Origin: Candidatus Culexarchaeum yellowstonense
GTDB lineage: Archaea > Thermoproteota > Methanomethylicia > Culexarchaeales > Culexarchaeaceae
NCBI GenBank assembly: GCA_024707015.1
Contig: JANGFR010000003.1
Span: 124,001 to 188,000, forward strand
Direction of reading: 5' to 3'
Length of the DNA stretch: 64,000 nucleotides
Shown: piece after piece, positions 18,489-27,262 of the stretch
Layout of the letters: each line of letters begins with the position of its first letter
How positions within the stretch are numbered: position 1 is the first letter of the stretch
Program-made: the position numbers and the translations under genes
Notes under the pieces: generated by a model
Told to the model about the DNA's origin: nothing
The model's database searches: none
What the model saw: the letters and a program-made list of their open reading frames with translations, nothing else

Positions 18489-19109
18489 ATGAACGTGAAG
18501 ATGAGTGAAGAGATAATTGTGAGTAGGAAGACTGCTATTTTATTGGGATTGATATTCATAGTTTTAGTTGTTTGCTTAGTAAGCGTTTTGGTGAACTACA
18601 CACTAATGATAAGCGAGAAAAATTCGGAAATCTTTTCATTGAAAACGAAGATAAGGGAATTGCAAGATTTGGTGGATAAGCTTAACAGTACATTAAGGGC
18701 TAAGGATTCACAGATTTCATCGCTAAACTCCACATATTACTCGTTGAAGCGGGATTACGATAAACTCCTATCAGTAATTGAGGGTGGGGAGGCTATAGCT
18801 AAATCCGCCACATGGATTTCTGAGGATGGGCGATTAAGGGTTACAAGTGAGGTTATACCTGAATTCTCCCGTGGAAAGCTGTTGAGCTACACTGTGAAGG
18901 TAACCGTCACTAATATAGGTATGGAGCCTATAAGCAAGGTTTGGATAATCCTATTCCCATATAAGGGAGACAGACTAATTGAATATTGGAGTCCATACTC
19001 ATATTCAAAGAGCGTTGAAAACCTATACATTGGGGAATCCTACAGCTACAACTTCACCAAACTACCAAAATACATGACAACATACAAAGTAATTGCAGTA
19101 GCAGGATAA
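18489..19109 (+). CDS. membrane-anchored coiled-coil protein of unknown function
   Basis: A 206-residue protein. A short cytoplasmic tail is followed by a transmembrane helix (about residues 18-38, AILLGLIFIVLVVCLVSVLV), an outward coiled coil (about 42-95, heptads such as EIFSLKTKIRELQDLVDKLNS), and a C-terminal beta-sandwich-like domain (about 105-205) resembling FxLYD/CARDB-type exported domains. No catalytic motif is visible. It may act as a structural envelope protein or a receptor stalk. Met5 (MSEEIIV) is an alternative start. Confidence 0.7.
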   Translation: MNVKMSEEIIVSRKTAILLGLIFIVLVVCLVSVLVNYTLMISEKNSEIFSLKTKIRELQDLVDKLNSTLRAKDSQISSLNSTYYSLKRDYDKLLSVIEGGEAIAKSATWISEDGRLRVTSEVIPEFSRGKLLSYTVKVTVTNIGMEPISKVWIILFPYKGDRLIEYWSPYSYSKSVENLYIGESYSYNFTKLPKYMTTYKVIAVAG

Positions 19110-19229
19110 GGGGATTATTCTAAATTTTTAACAGTTCATAATCAAGTAATCATCTTTTCGCTACACATACAAACAATATGCCATTTATTTCCAGCATTTA
19201 AGTTGGAAGTACATAACCTTACATGTCAG

Positions 19230-20384
19230 TTAGAATGTGGATACTAATTTGTGTATGGCAAATTCCCATTGTTTTAGAGCTTCTGCCTTAGTTGGTTTTC
19301 CATTTATTACTTCAATCATTTCATTAAATAGTCTTTCACCAGCCTCTTGGATTGTCTCTTTACCCTCTATTACAGCTGCATAGAAGTCTATGTTTTCCTC
19401 CATCAACTTATATGTTTCGGGGTTACCGGTAATTTTTATCACAGGTGCTATGGGGGAACCTGTTGGTGTACCTCTCCCAGTTGTGAAAATCACTATTTGA
19501 GCGCCACCAGCCAGCATGCCAACAATGGATTCTATATCTTGACCTGGTGTATCCATAAAGTATAGTCCGCTTTTACTTGGAATGGGTTCTGCATAATCTA
19601 GGACTCCTTGAAGTGGTTTGGTTCCAGCTTTATAAATAGCTCCGAGGGATTTCTCTTCAATCGTGGTTATGCCTCCCTTAATGTTTCCCGGGCTTGGATT
19701 TCCGCCAAGTAGATCTACTTTCATGGACTTAGCTTTCTCCTCAACCCTCCTAACCACTTCCAGCAGTTTTTCCGCAACTTCCCTTGATACAGCTCTCTTA
19801 GCCAGTAAATGTTCTGCCCCTATAACTTCCGTAGTCTCAGAGAATACCACTCTACCTCCCAAATCGATAAGTTTATCAGCAACATAACCTGCAACTGGAT
19901 TTGCCACGAAACCAGAAGTTGCATCAGAACCACCACATTCCAATGCAAGTGTAATGTTTGAAATATCAACCTCTTCTCTCCTTAACTTGGAAACTTCTTG
20001 TATGAATTTACGTGTAATGCTCACCCCCCTCTCCATAGCTTTTAATGTTCCACCAAGATCTTGTATCACAATATGCTCCACAAGTTTACCCGTAGTAGCT
20101 ATTTTATCTGCAACCCTTTCGGGACGTACTGCTTCACAGCCTAAACCAACCACTAACACAGCTGCCACATTGGGATTCCCACCTATTCCAATCAATGTTC
20201 TTTCCGTTTGCTCTAGATCTGCACCTATTTGACCACAACCATGTTGATTATCAATACAAACAGCACCCACAATCTCTGAAATACGCTCCGCTACAACCCT
20301 AGAACAAATTACTGTGGGCAATATTACCACATGATTCCTCACACCAACCCTCCCATCAGATCTAATATACCCCAAAACCTTCAC
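19230..20384 (-). CDS. UxaA-family dehydratase, large subunit
   Basis: A 384-residue large (C-terminal) domain of the altronate/galactarate/sulfolactate dehydratase family. It opens GYIRSDGRVGVRNHVVILPTV, has NQHGCGQIGADLEQTERTLIG, and ends with DTPGQDIESIVGMLAGGAQIVIFTTGRGTPTGSPIAPVIKIT, all conserved in UxaA/GarD/SuyB. The enzyme eliminates water (or sulfite in SuyAB) from a sugar acid or sulfolactate with a metal cofactor. The start ATG overlaps the stop of the small subunit by four bases, so the two are translationally coupled. Sequence alone does not settle the substrate. Confidence 0.88.
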   Translation of the reverse strand: MKVLGYIRSDGRVGVRNHVVILPTVICSRVVAERISEIVGAVCIDNQHGCGQIGADLEQTERTLIGIGGNPNVAAVLVVGLGCEAVRPERVADKIATTGKLVEHIVIQDLGGTLKAMERGVSITRKFIQEVSKLRREEVDISNITLALECGGSDATSGFVANPVAGYVADKLIDLGGRVVFSETTEVIGAEHLLAKRAVSREVAEKLLEVVRRVEEKAKSMKVDLLGGNPSPGNIKGGITTIEEKSLGAIYKAGTKPLQGVLDYAEPIPSKSGLYFMDTPGQDIESIVGMLAGGAQIVIFTTGRGTPTGSPIAPVIKITGNPETYKLMEENIDFYAAVIEGKETIQEAGERLFNEMIEVINGKPTKAEALKQWEFAIHKLVSTF

Positions 20385-20716
20385 CTTCCATTCACCCCCA
20401 AATCGCCCCTACCCCTCAAACTCTCAACATTATGAATGTGGACATGTTCACCCCTTTTAATAGGCTTAGTAGCCCTCCCAATAACTTCACCATACTTAAT
20501 CACATACCCATTCTGTGGAATATCCTCCAATGCAAACTTATGCCCAAATGGAATATCATTCAACAAGACAACCCTAATCTCTTCACCACCCCTCCCAACA
20601 ACAACCTCACACCCTCTACATAGATTTGCCAATGCAGTTGCCACATTATCCCTTTCATGCAATACAACAGCCACCCCCCTAAAAACACCTGAACAAGATG
20701 AAGACATACCCATCAC
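20381..20716 (-). CDS. UxaA-family dehydratase, small SAF-domain subunit
   Basis: A 111-residue SAF-domain protein (VVLHERDNVATALANL, then LNDIPFGHKFALEDI and YGEVIGRATKPIKRGEHVHIHN) equal to the N-terminal domain of UxaA or to SuyA. Together with the overlapping large subunit it forms the split dehydratase common in archaea. GTG 20716, ATG 20713 and ATG 20707 are all possible starts. It is divergent from the HEPN/MNT pair. Confidence 0.88.
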   Translation of the reverse strand: MMGMSSSCSGVFRGVAVVLHERDNVATALANLCRGCEVVVGRGGEEIRVVLLNDIPFGHKFALEDIPQNGYVIKYGEVIGRATKPIKRGEHVHIHNVESLRGRGDLGVNGR

Positions 20717-20909
20717 ACAACTAACCTACGCCAAATATAAGTCTCATATATGAATATAAATTGATGCATAAAATCTAGAAGAATAGTTTACGCACCCCAA
20801 ATGTAGCGTATACGTTGTAGCGGAAAGTTGATCAAATGCTTTAGGGTTCATCGTGGGAGAGAAGAATTATATGCTGGGGATGGATAAATGGTATTTTTGA
20901 GGAAAAATT

Positions 20910-21296
20910 ATGCAACATATAGACGAGGTAAATATTCTTAGAAGGAGGGCATATGCTTTCCTAAGAATTGCAGAAACAAGTTTTAATAATGGAGATTATG
21001 ACTTAACAGTTTTCCTATGCGAGCAAGCCGTACAGCTTTACTTAAAATCCCTCCTCCTAGAAGAAATTGGAGATTACCCAAGAACGTGCTCAATAACACG
21101 CCTTCTTCAACTATTTCAGAAATTAAAGGGGCTGGAGGACCTTTACAAGTTATATCAGGAGCGAAGATATGAATTTACTGTTTTAGAGGACTCGTATATT
21201 GCTTCAAGATATCTTCCCAAGGAATATAGTAGGGAGGAAGCTGAGAAAATATTAAACTTAGCAAGGGAGGTGTTGAAATATCGAATACTACATTGA
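20910..21296 (+). CDS. HEPN-domain protein (second HEPN/MNT pair)
   Basis: A 128-residue HEPN protein (RRRAYAFLRIAETSFNNGDYDLTVFLCEQAVQLYLKSLLL...). It shares the four-helix core and the DSYIASRYLPKEY segment with the pair at 7.9 kb, but the sequences differ widely, so it is not a recent copy. As there, a histidine for the Rx4-6H RNase motif is not evident. The MNT gene follows after one base. Confidence 0.82.
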   Translation: MQHIDEVNILRRRAYAFLRIAETSFNNGDYDLTVFLCEQAVQLYLKSLLLEEIGDYPRTCSITRLLQLFQKLKGLEDLYKLYQERRYEFTVLEDSYIASRYLPKEYSREEAEKILNLAREVLKYRILH

Positions 21297-21297
21297 T

Positions 21298-21621
21298 ATG
21301 CTCATAGAGAGGGCGAAAATGGTTAGGGAGTGGAAACCATACGCTGAGAAGATAGCGAATGCGGCTAAACAATTATTGCCAGATGCAGAAGTCTACGTTT
21401 TTGGTAGCGTGATTCGTGGTGAAGCTGTTGGTGGGAGCGACGTAGACATACTCATAAAGTCAGACAATCTCCCAAATGACAATTTTGGCAGAGCAAGACT
21501 CAAATTTAAAATAGAGGAAATATGCAATCTTCCACCATACCACCCATTCGAAATACACCTAGCCAACAGCCAAGAAATGAAATTCTACGCAAGAATAAAA
21601 GAACTCACAAAAATAGAATAA
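21298..21621 (+). CDS. minimal nucleotidyltransferase (MNT antitoxin)
   Basis: A 107-residue MNT with VFGSVIRGEAVGGSDVDILI (GSx(n)DxD) and a final acidic strand FEIHLA. The ATG follows the HEPN stop by a single base, giving translational coupling. It is the likely antitoxin of the preceding HEPN protein. Confidence 0.86.
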   Translation: MLIERAKMVREWKPYAEKIANAAKQLLPDAEVYVFGSVIRGEAVGGSDVDILIKSDNLPNDNFGRARLKFKIEEICNLPPYHPFEIHLANSQEMKFYARIKELTKIE

Positions 21622-21848
21622 GAAGGGGGATTCTATAGAGAGCTACAGCAGAAACAATTGCACCTAAATGTAATAATATAAATATGCAATTTGTAGTGTG
21701 CAGATAAGCTAGACTTTTGAAAACAATTTCAATCATTTCGTTTAATAAGTACTCTCACATTATGGGTTTATCAAGTTATTGTAATGTTCATAATGGCTTG
21801 TGGAGAAATGGTGTTGAAGAATGTGAATTCAAGCATTTAGAAGTGTCG

Positions 21849-22469
21849 CTATACTTCTTTCATGGTTTTTGGAGTTGATGGTAGTATTTTGGCTGTTGCT
21901 TTGAATACCATGTAGGCTACTATGGATGAGAGGAATACGTGGATTATGTTGAAGATGGCATTAAACCATAAAGTTAGCATCAATGCCTCAGTTTCCGATG
22001 AAATATTGAATCCGATGGCTCTCAAGATGGATGCTGAGAATTTCAGGTAGTCTGGAGCTACCCAAAGCAGTACAACAACATTGGTTATGGAGCTTACAGC
22101 AACCCTGAAGATTATTCCAAGTAGTAGAGCCATGGCTAAAGTTTTCCATAGAGATCTACCCTTAACCATCCTTATCCCAAGCCAAGAACCAATAACCATG
22201 GGTGCCACAGCCAAGAACTTCATTAATGGCCCAAGGAACCAGCCCCTCGCAATTGTTAAGACAATCCAATGTATAATTGAAGTGGAGAGGCCAACGCCAA
22301 ACCCACCTAAGAACAGCGCCAACATCACCGGTATCTCAGCGAAATCAAACTTCAAATATGGCATTAGTGGAAATGGAACCTCAGCATGACTAAACGTCAA
22401 AAGTATAGCCAAAGCTGCAAAAATAGCAGTATACGCAACCAAAACACTCCTCCTCACACTGCTACCCAA
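21849..22469 (-). CDS. ECF transporter S component, riboflavin-type
   Basis: A six-helix integral membrane protein of 206 residues. YLKFDFAEIPVMLALFLGGFGVG resembles the RibU-type substrate-binding S component of energy-coupling-factor vitamin importers. The EcfA/EcfT module is not in the window, so a shared module elsewhere is expected. The start may be TTG 22469 or GTG 22457. Riboflavin or another flavin/vitamin is the probable substrate. Upstream is an inverted repeat next to the TATA box. Confidence 0.72.
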   Translation of the reverse strand: MGSSVRRSVLVAYTAIFAALAILLTFSHAEVPFPLMPYLKFDFAEIPVMLALFLGGFGVGLSTSIIHWIVLTIARGWFLGPLMKFLAVAPMVIGSWLGIRMVKGRSLWKTLAMALLLGIIFRVAVSSITNVVVLLWVAPDYLKFSASILRAIGFNISSETEALMLTLWFNAIFNIIHVFLSSIVAYMVFKATAKILPSTPKTMKEV

Positions 22470-22512
22470 CCTTCCACCCAGAAGCTAAAACATAACAACC
22501 AATATTTAAATT

Positions 22513-22540
22513 TTAGAGTAACTACTCTAATTTGAGTAAC
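22513..22540 (-). promoter_or_regulatory. inverted repeat plus extra half-site upstream of the ECF S gene
   Basis: TTAGAGTA-AC-TACTCTAA (22513-22530) has perfect eight-base arms, and a further GAGTAAC occurs 18 bases on (22534-22540), matching GAGTAAC at 22516-22522. On the minus strand the block lies directly upstream of a TATA-like TTTAAAT. A vitamin-responsive regulator such as the archaeal RbkR (riboflavin kinase/regulator) is a candidate; this is inference. Confidence 0.55.
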
Positions 22541-22596
22541 AATTTCAACACAATAATTCCATGTTAGAGCATAGTTGAGGGGCTACATACATTAAA

Positions 22597-23832
22597 TTAT
22601 ATTTCTGATACTTCCACCACCTCAATTCCCTGTTCCAGTTGAGCTGCTTCTTTAAGTTCCCTTGATGCCTTTCTACATATTATCATTGGTTTAGCCATTT
22701 TACCGTTATGCTTATAGTATAGGTATCTGTATGTTACCGCTTGACCTATAGCCATATAATTCAACTCCCTCTCCACCTCAACAATATATTCATTGCAAGT
22801 CTTAGCATGCATAAGGGCATCAGCAGAATATCTTCCAAGCGTATATTCGGTTACGACTTTATCGAATTCGCCCCCATGGATTTTGAGGAAATCCTCCAAT
22901 ATCTCCATTTCCACTGATGTTAATGGTTTAGCTTCAACAATCCTCGGAAGCTTTGATGATTTGCATATGTTTATTAGTGGGCATAGGTAGCATTGTGATC
23001 TAGCCAAATTCTTTGCACAATACCCCATTATTGAAACCCTTGAGAGTACGTAATCGTATTTTGTTGGATCTTCAGGGTTTATCCCCCTCAGAAATCTAGT
23101 CGCCTCCAAGACTCCACGCCAATTCAATGCTACTTTCAACTGAAAAGCCCTTGTGAGAACTCTCTGCAAACCCAAATCCAATGAGACTAGTAAATGCCTC
23201 TTATTGATGAAGCTCCACAAACCCATATCAGGATACGGTCTAACAAGCCACCTAAAGAATAGGTTAAACCTCTTCAAAGGTGAATTTATACTCTTGGGTA
23301 TTAGTGGTGGGCGTCCACCATAATTCTGCATTACCCCAAGCAAGCCCCTCAAAACCCCCTCCATAGGCTCAGAATCCCACCTATGCCTGGCATACAATTC
23401 CTTAACAAGGTTTCCAAGAGAACCATAAACTTCATGAACTCTTTTAAAAGCGGCAAATAAGCCAATTATATCGCCAATCTTCACAAACCTATGTGTAAAG
23501 CCAATTCTAGAACCTCTCGGAGAATGCCACTCAAACCCCTTAAGAATATTCTCAGCAAGTTTAGCATCATATATCAAGTCTAGGAATGACAAATTCCTCT
23601 TCTCAATATGCTTAACCAAACCAATAAGCATAGGATTCAAAACACTGACAACAGGCATCTGAAAATCTATCAAAGCACAAAACAAAGCCCAAAACTCCCT
23701 ATCAACAGAATCCCTAGCAGAATAAAGCCTAACAGGACCAAGAACAGAAGTACCCAAATATACGTCACACAAACGCTCATAAGCCTCATCCATAACACGC
23801 CTAACATAACAAAACTCTAAATTATCAATCAC
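22597..23832 (-). CDS. DUF2400/TIGR02757-like protein with C-terminal nuclease-like domain
   Basis: A 411-residue protein. Residues 1-300 resemble the DUF2400 family, an HhH-GPD/endonuclease III-like fold, and end in CAKNLARSQCYLCPLINIC (C-x8-C-x2-C-x5-C), close to the C-x6-C-x2-C-x5-C iron-sulfur loop of endonuclease III. The last 105 residues form a separate domain with YSADALMHAKT and YIVEVEREL...IGQAVTYRYLYY, reminiscent of PD-(D/E)XK nucleases but with E-x-E instead of E-x-K, so activity is doubtful. GTG start 23832 has GGAGG eight bases upstream. A DNA-repair role is inferred from the fold only. Confidence 0.65.
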   Translation of the reverse strand: MIDNLEFCYVRRVMDEAYERLCDVYLGTSVLGPVRLYSARDSVDREFWALFCALIDFQMPVVSVLNPMLIGLVKHIEKRNLSFLDLIYDAKLAENILKGFEWHSPRGSRIGFTHRFVKIGDIIGLFAAFKRVHEVYGSLGNLVKELYARHRWDSEPMEGVLRGLLGVMQNYGGRPPLIPKSINSPLKRFNLFFRWLVRPYPDMGLWSFINKRHLLVSLDLGLQRVLTRAFQLKVALNWRGVLEATRFLRGINPEDPTKYDYVLSRVSIMGYCAKNLARSQCYLCPLINICKSSKLPRIVEAKPLTSVEMEILEDFLKIHGGEFDKVVTEYTLGRYSADALMHAKTCNEYIVEVERELNYMAIGQAVTYRYLYYKHNGKMAKPMIICRKASRELKEAAQLEQGIEVVEVSEI

Positions 23833-23988
23833 ATTTCAAACCTCCACCACATCATCAACTACGATAGCAGAATTAAAATAAGGAGTCGTTAAGTACATAT
23901 TCCCAATTAAACTGTTTTTGCAAAAATTAATAAATTTTTTATATCACTGATTCTAACAAATTATTTTGAAAGAACATTCATCCTTGAA

Positions 23989-24288
23989 TCATCCAATGTT
24001 TTCACAGGTGTATGGGCTTTCATTGAATAGTTTTCTAACGTCTTCTAGGTTTATTCTAAGTATGTTGACTAGCATTGCATGTTAAGTCATTGGTTCTCCT
24101 TCAAAGTATAGACCCATAATAAACCCTCTAAATGTGGAGATTGGTGGGGAAGTCATATAAAGTTTGTTTAGACTTCTTCAGAATCCATTGAGTGTAAGAC
24201 TTATATTGGTGATAAAGTAGCCTAGTACGAAGAATGCTGCAAATTAGTAGGTCTTGGATGGTTTAAAGAAAGTATTTAAGTGGTTAAT
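23989..24288 (-). pseudogene. decayed gene of about 100 codons with three in-frame stops
   Basis: One minus-strand frame reads as protein for 100 codons despite three internal stop codons (TAA, TGA, TAA). It begins INHLNTFFKPSKTY, has a membrane-like FAAFFVLGYFITNISLTLNG, then PPISTFRGFIMGLYFEGEPM, and ends HAMLVNILRINLEDVRKLF. Composition and hydrophobic pattern are protein-like, but I cannot name the family. It occupies the 500-base gap before the YTH-like nuclease gene; otherwise that gap holds only the divergent promoters. Confidence 0.45.
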
Positions 24289-24338
24289 TCATTGTTCTTT
24301 TGGTAAATGATTAATTCTCCTAAGAGGAGGCTATTTGG

Positions 24339-25298
24339 ATGACGGATTACTTTTTGATTTCGGTGTCGAGTAGGCAGAATCTTGATTTGTGTATGAGGTA
24401 TGCTTTGGCTGGTTTCACTAATAGTATTAATGGTTTGTGGACTTTTCTGGATGTTGAAGAGGGGGATTATGTTTCATTTTTGTATGGTGCAAGGGTATAC
24501 AATCTTTATAAAGTTGTTAAGAAGGAAGCGTATGAGGATGCGGATAGGTTACCGCCATGGCCTCCTATTACTTTTAAGGTGTCTAGGAGAACTTATTATT
24601 TCCCTTTTAGGTTGCATTTGAGGCAGGAGAGGGAGTTATGTGAGCCTATGGTTAGACCTGAATTTTCTTATGTTGCGGAGAACCTGCTTTTGAGAGGGGA
24701 TTATAGGAAGACTCATTTTCAAGCAGATGCTGTTACTTTTTACAATGTTTCTAATATGGGGAGTATATGTGATAAGAGTGGGGAAAAATTAGAGCTTGGT
24801 GGAAAGACTTTTGTTCCAAAGATAGTCTTCGATAGAGGGAGACAGAAGGATCCTTGGAAATTCTACTTTCAAGAACTCATCTTGCAATCTCTTGTTAGGA
24901 AAAAGATGAGGAATGTTTTAGGGGAGATATTGAGCAATTTTAATATAAGTTTGCCGGAAAGTGAATTTGAGATTTTGGGGGAGAAGGCTTTACCTGAAGG
25001 GTTTGTGGATGTTTTCATTAAGTTAAAGCATCCTCAAGGTTCAAATATCTACCTTCTAGTTGAAGTGAAAACAGGTAGGGCGGGAAGAAATGAGCTAGAG
25101 CAACTTAAAAGTTATGTAAGAGAGTTTGGAAATGAGTGTAGGGGAGGCATACTGATAGCGAAGGAATTCTCCAAGAAAAACATAAAGACAAATCGCAACA
25201 TCTTATTGATCAAGTATGAATTCGAACAGATAAGCAAAGATGAGGAATATTCTTATGATCAATTAATGCAAAAGTTGAACTTTGAAATTGTTCAATAA
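24339..25298 (+). CDS. YTH/EVE-like domain fused to PD-(D/E)XK nuclease (candidate type IV restriction enzyme)
   Basis: A 319-residue protein. The first 60 residues ([19 protein letters not shown], then [34 protein letters not shown]) have the shape of a PUA-superfamily EVE/YTH domain, which binds modified bases. The C-terminal third is a PD-(D/E)XK nuclease: D224 in GFVDVF, E242-x-K244 in LLVEVKTG, and Q255-x3-Y259 as in RecB/Cas4-type nucleases. A reader of modified bases fused to a nuclease suggests modification-dependent cleavage of invading DNA. No methyltransferase lies nearby, which fits type IV rather than type II. No AAA GTPase (McrB-like) partner is present. ATG 24339 is preceded by AAGAGGAGG. 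Confidence 0.65.
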   Translation: MTDYFLISVSSRQNLDLCMRYALAGFTNSINGLWTFLDVEEGDYVSFLYGARVYNLYKVVKKEAYEDADRLPPWPPITFKVSRRTYYFPFRLHLRQERELCEPMVRPEFSYVAENLLLRGDYRKTHFQADAVTFYNVSNMGSICDKSGEKLELGGKTFVPKIVFDRGRQKDPWKFYFQELILQSLVRKKMRNVLGEILSNFNISLPESEFEILGEKALPEGFVDVFIKLKHPQGSNIYLLVEVKTGRAGRNELEQLKSYVREFGNECRGGILIAKEFSKKNIKTNRNILLIKYEFEQISKDEEYSYDQLMQKLNFEIVQ

Positions 25299-25347
25299 AA
25301 TTAAGATTGTTTAATATTTGCCTTTAATCCTTTTACAGCTTCGCAAA

Positions 25348-26499
25348 TTAGTTGAGAAGTTGTGGGGTTGTGTGTCTTTTTAATATGTAATAGGCGGTGG
25401 TTCCAAGGATGAAACCTATGGTTAAGTTTGTTAGGTAGGATGTTATTGCTACGAGTAGGGCTATGATTAATTCGATGTGTTTCTTTAATTTTAGGATTTC
25501 TTTCCCTAGTTCTATGGATACTGGGATTAGCATTGCACCAATTATTGCCAGTGGGAAATTTGAGAAGATCCACATGACGGTTGCTGAGAAGAGTATTGCT
25601 GAGATTATTTCTATTAAACCTTCCATTACCATTGCACCGCCAGTTCTCGCTCCATAGAAGTATTGGGCCATGAACCCTCCTGCACCATGACATAGTGGTA
25701 TGCATCCGAAGAATGCTGCTAGAAGATTCATTAAGCCCATGTTTAAAGCTAGTTGTCCATCCTTTATCTTCCTTGAAAATCTTTCATTTACCGCTATTCT
25801 CGTAGCTATTACGGCGTTTGAGAGTGTTAGGAATACTTGTGTGAAGCCAACTTCCAGCATTCCCCTCAATGTATCATTAATGGTGAAAAAGTGTATTCTT
25901 GGGATATGAAGGCTCAGTGTAGCTGCCCCTCCATCATTTTGCAATGCAATGAGTATTCCAATGCAATATAAAATGATCGTGGCTGGAACAAATTTCCTCT
26001 TACGAATCGCTGTGCATAGAGCGATTATCGCTATCGAGAGGAGGGAGAGTAGGATCGATGTTTGCATGAGCTCTACAGATTCCATTAGGAGGTATATTGC
26101 TAGAGCAAGTTGTATACCGCGGGCAACGCATTCTGGCACAATCCATAAAATTTTATCCAAAAGACCTGTGGTAGATAATAGTAACCATACCAATGCCGTA
26201 CCAAATGATGTGGCGTAAACTAAGTTTGCATCCCATTTAGAGGAAAGAGCATATATTGCAATAGCCTTCATAGGTTCAATTGGAAGTGGGAGCTTATAGT
26301 ATATTCCTATGACCAAGTTGGAAACACCCATGACAAACATTATATTTGCAGGGTCAAGATTGAGAATTTTAACGTAAGTTAAAAAGAGGGGATGCAGCGG
26401 TCCAAAATCTCCTAAAGCACCCCCAAGCTCTCTTAAATTGAACTTAAGCCCTCCCTCATCAGCTTGATTTTTACTACCCATAACGCGCATTTTAGCCAT
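25348..26499 (-). CDS. MOT1-family molybdate/sulfate transporter
   Basis: A polytopic protein of 383 residues with both MOT1/MFS_MOT1 signature blocks: ELGGALGDFGPLHPLFLTYV near the N-terminus and IPLCHGAGGFMAQYFYGARTGG in the second half. Eukaryotic MOT1 imports molybdate; archaeal members are annotated as sulfate/molybdate permeases. About ten transmembrane segments can be drawn. It is a single gene, with no molybdopterin synthesis gene adjacent. Met5 is an alternative start. Confidence 0.82.
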   Translation of the reverse strand: MAKMRVMGSKNQADEGGLKFNLRELGGALGDFGPLHPLFLTYVKILNLDPANIMFVMGVSNLVIGIYYKLPLPIEPMKAIAIYALSSKWDANLVYATSFGTALVWLLLSTTGLLDKILWIVPECVARGIQLALAIYLLMESVELMQTSILLSLLSIAIIALCTAIRKRKFVPATIILYCIGILIALQNDGGAATLSLHIPRIHFFTINDTLRGMLEVGFTQVFLTLSNAVIATRIAVNERFSRKIKDGQLALNMGLMNLLAAFFGCIPLCHGAGGFMAQYFYGARTGGAMVMEGLIEIISAILFSATVMWIFSNFPLAIIGAMLIPVSIELGKEILKLKKHIELIIALLVAITSYLTNLTIGFILGTTAYYILKRHTTPQLLN

Positions 26500-26578
26500 A
26501 ACAAACCTAAATATTTTAAGCTACTTTATAGATTAAGATTTCGAACAATAACCCACCACACTTCACATAGACATGTAA

Positions 26579-26891
26579 CAAGTGAACATGGCTATAGGAG
26601 TATCAAGTTTAAAACCAATAGTCGATTAGAGGAATGAAGGATGCATATGGATGCCACTTGAAAATTAAAATGCAAGCTATAGGAGATGAATTTACAGCTG
26701 TAACTGAACTCGCCATAGGTCAAACAATGGAAAAAGTTCCGATAGCAATAATTAGAGGGTACAATTGGATTCTATATGAAGGGGGGTCTGCAAAATATCT
26801 AAGCTTGATAAGGGTTGGATATAAATGCATGTTCGAGGGTGTCCCCCTAATTTCAGAGAAGCCAGGATTAGCTGAAAATTCGAAAAGCTGA
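26579..26891 (+). pseudogene. cofE: coenzyme F420-0:gamma-glutamyl ligase (CofE) remnant
   Basis: QVNMAIGVSSLKPIVD (26579-26626) is followed by a stop. In the neighbouring frame the text resumes as RGMKDAYGCHLKIKMQAIGDEF...GQTMEKVPIAIIRGY and SAKYL. In CofE these blocks are continuous (VAIGVAGIKPIVDYRGxKDxYG...), so two bases are lost at the GATTAG junction (26624-26629). Everything N-terminal to QVN is unrecognisable. CofE adds glutamates to the deazaflavin cofactor F420. The remnant shows that the lineage had an extra or former cofE copy here; a functional copy may be elsewhere. Confidence 0.7.
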
Positions 26892-27022
26892 AATGGAAGC
26901 CCATCTAAGTGAACTCAAATTGTTAAACAGAATTTCCATTTTCCAAGCAGAATAGCTTAGCTATATTATAATGCTTAGAAAAATTTTTATGTTAAGTTTT
27001 CCAGTTAAAACTGGGGATTTAT

Positions 27023-27262
27023 GTGGAGTTTAGCAGAGTAAGTAGGAAATTCTTGACTAGCATCCCGGCGAAGGTGAGGAAGGCTTTGGGTTTAGAGGTG
27101 GGTGATATTCTTATGTGGGATGTGGAGGGAGATAAAGTTGTCGTTAGAATCATGAAGAACCCTGTTAAAGCCTTAAGAGGGAAGTATGATGACCCCTCCC
27201 TCACTTATGATTCCGTAGAAGAGAAGGCTGATGAGCTCCTAATGAAAGAGGTTGGAAAATGA
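27023..27262 (+). CDS. vapB: AbrB/SpoVT-type antitoxin
   Basis: A 79-residue swapped-hairpin AbrB antitoxin (SRKFLTSIPAKVRKALGLEVGDILMWDVEGDKVVVR) with a C-terminal toxin-binding tail. It overlaps the VapC gene by four bases (ATGA). GTG 27023 is preceded by a GGGGAT element. It should repress its own operon. Confidence 0.9.
   Translation: MEFSRVSRKFLTSIPAKVRKALGLEVGDILMWDVEGDKVVVRIMKNPVKALRGKYDDPSLTYDSVEEKADELLMKEVGK

Noticed and set aside
21600-21745. 43-codon minus-strand hydrophobic frame downstream of the second HEPN/MNT pair.
   Set aside because: Overlaps the MNT 3' end and lacks a start signal.
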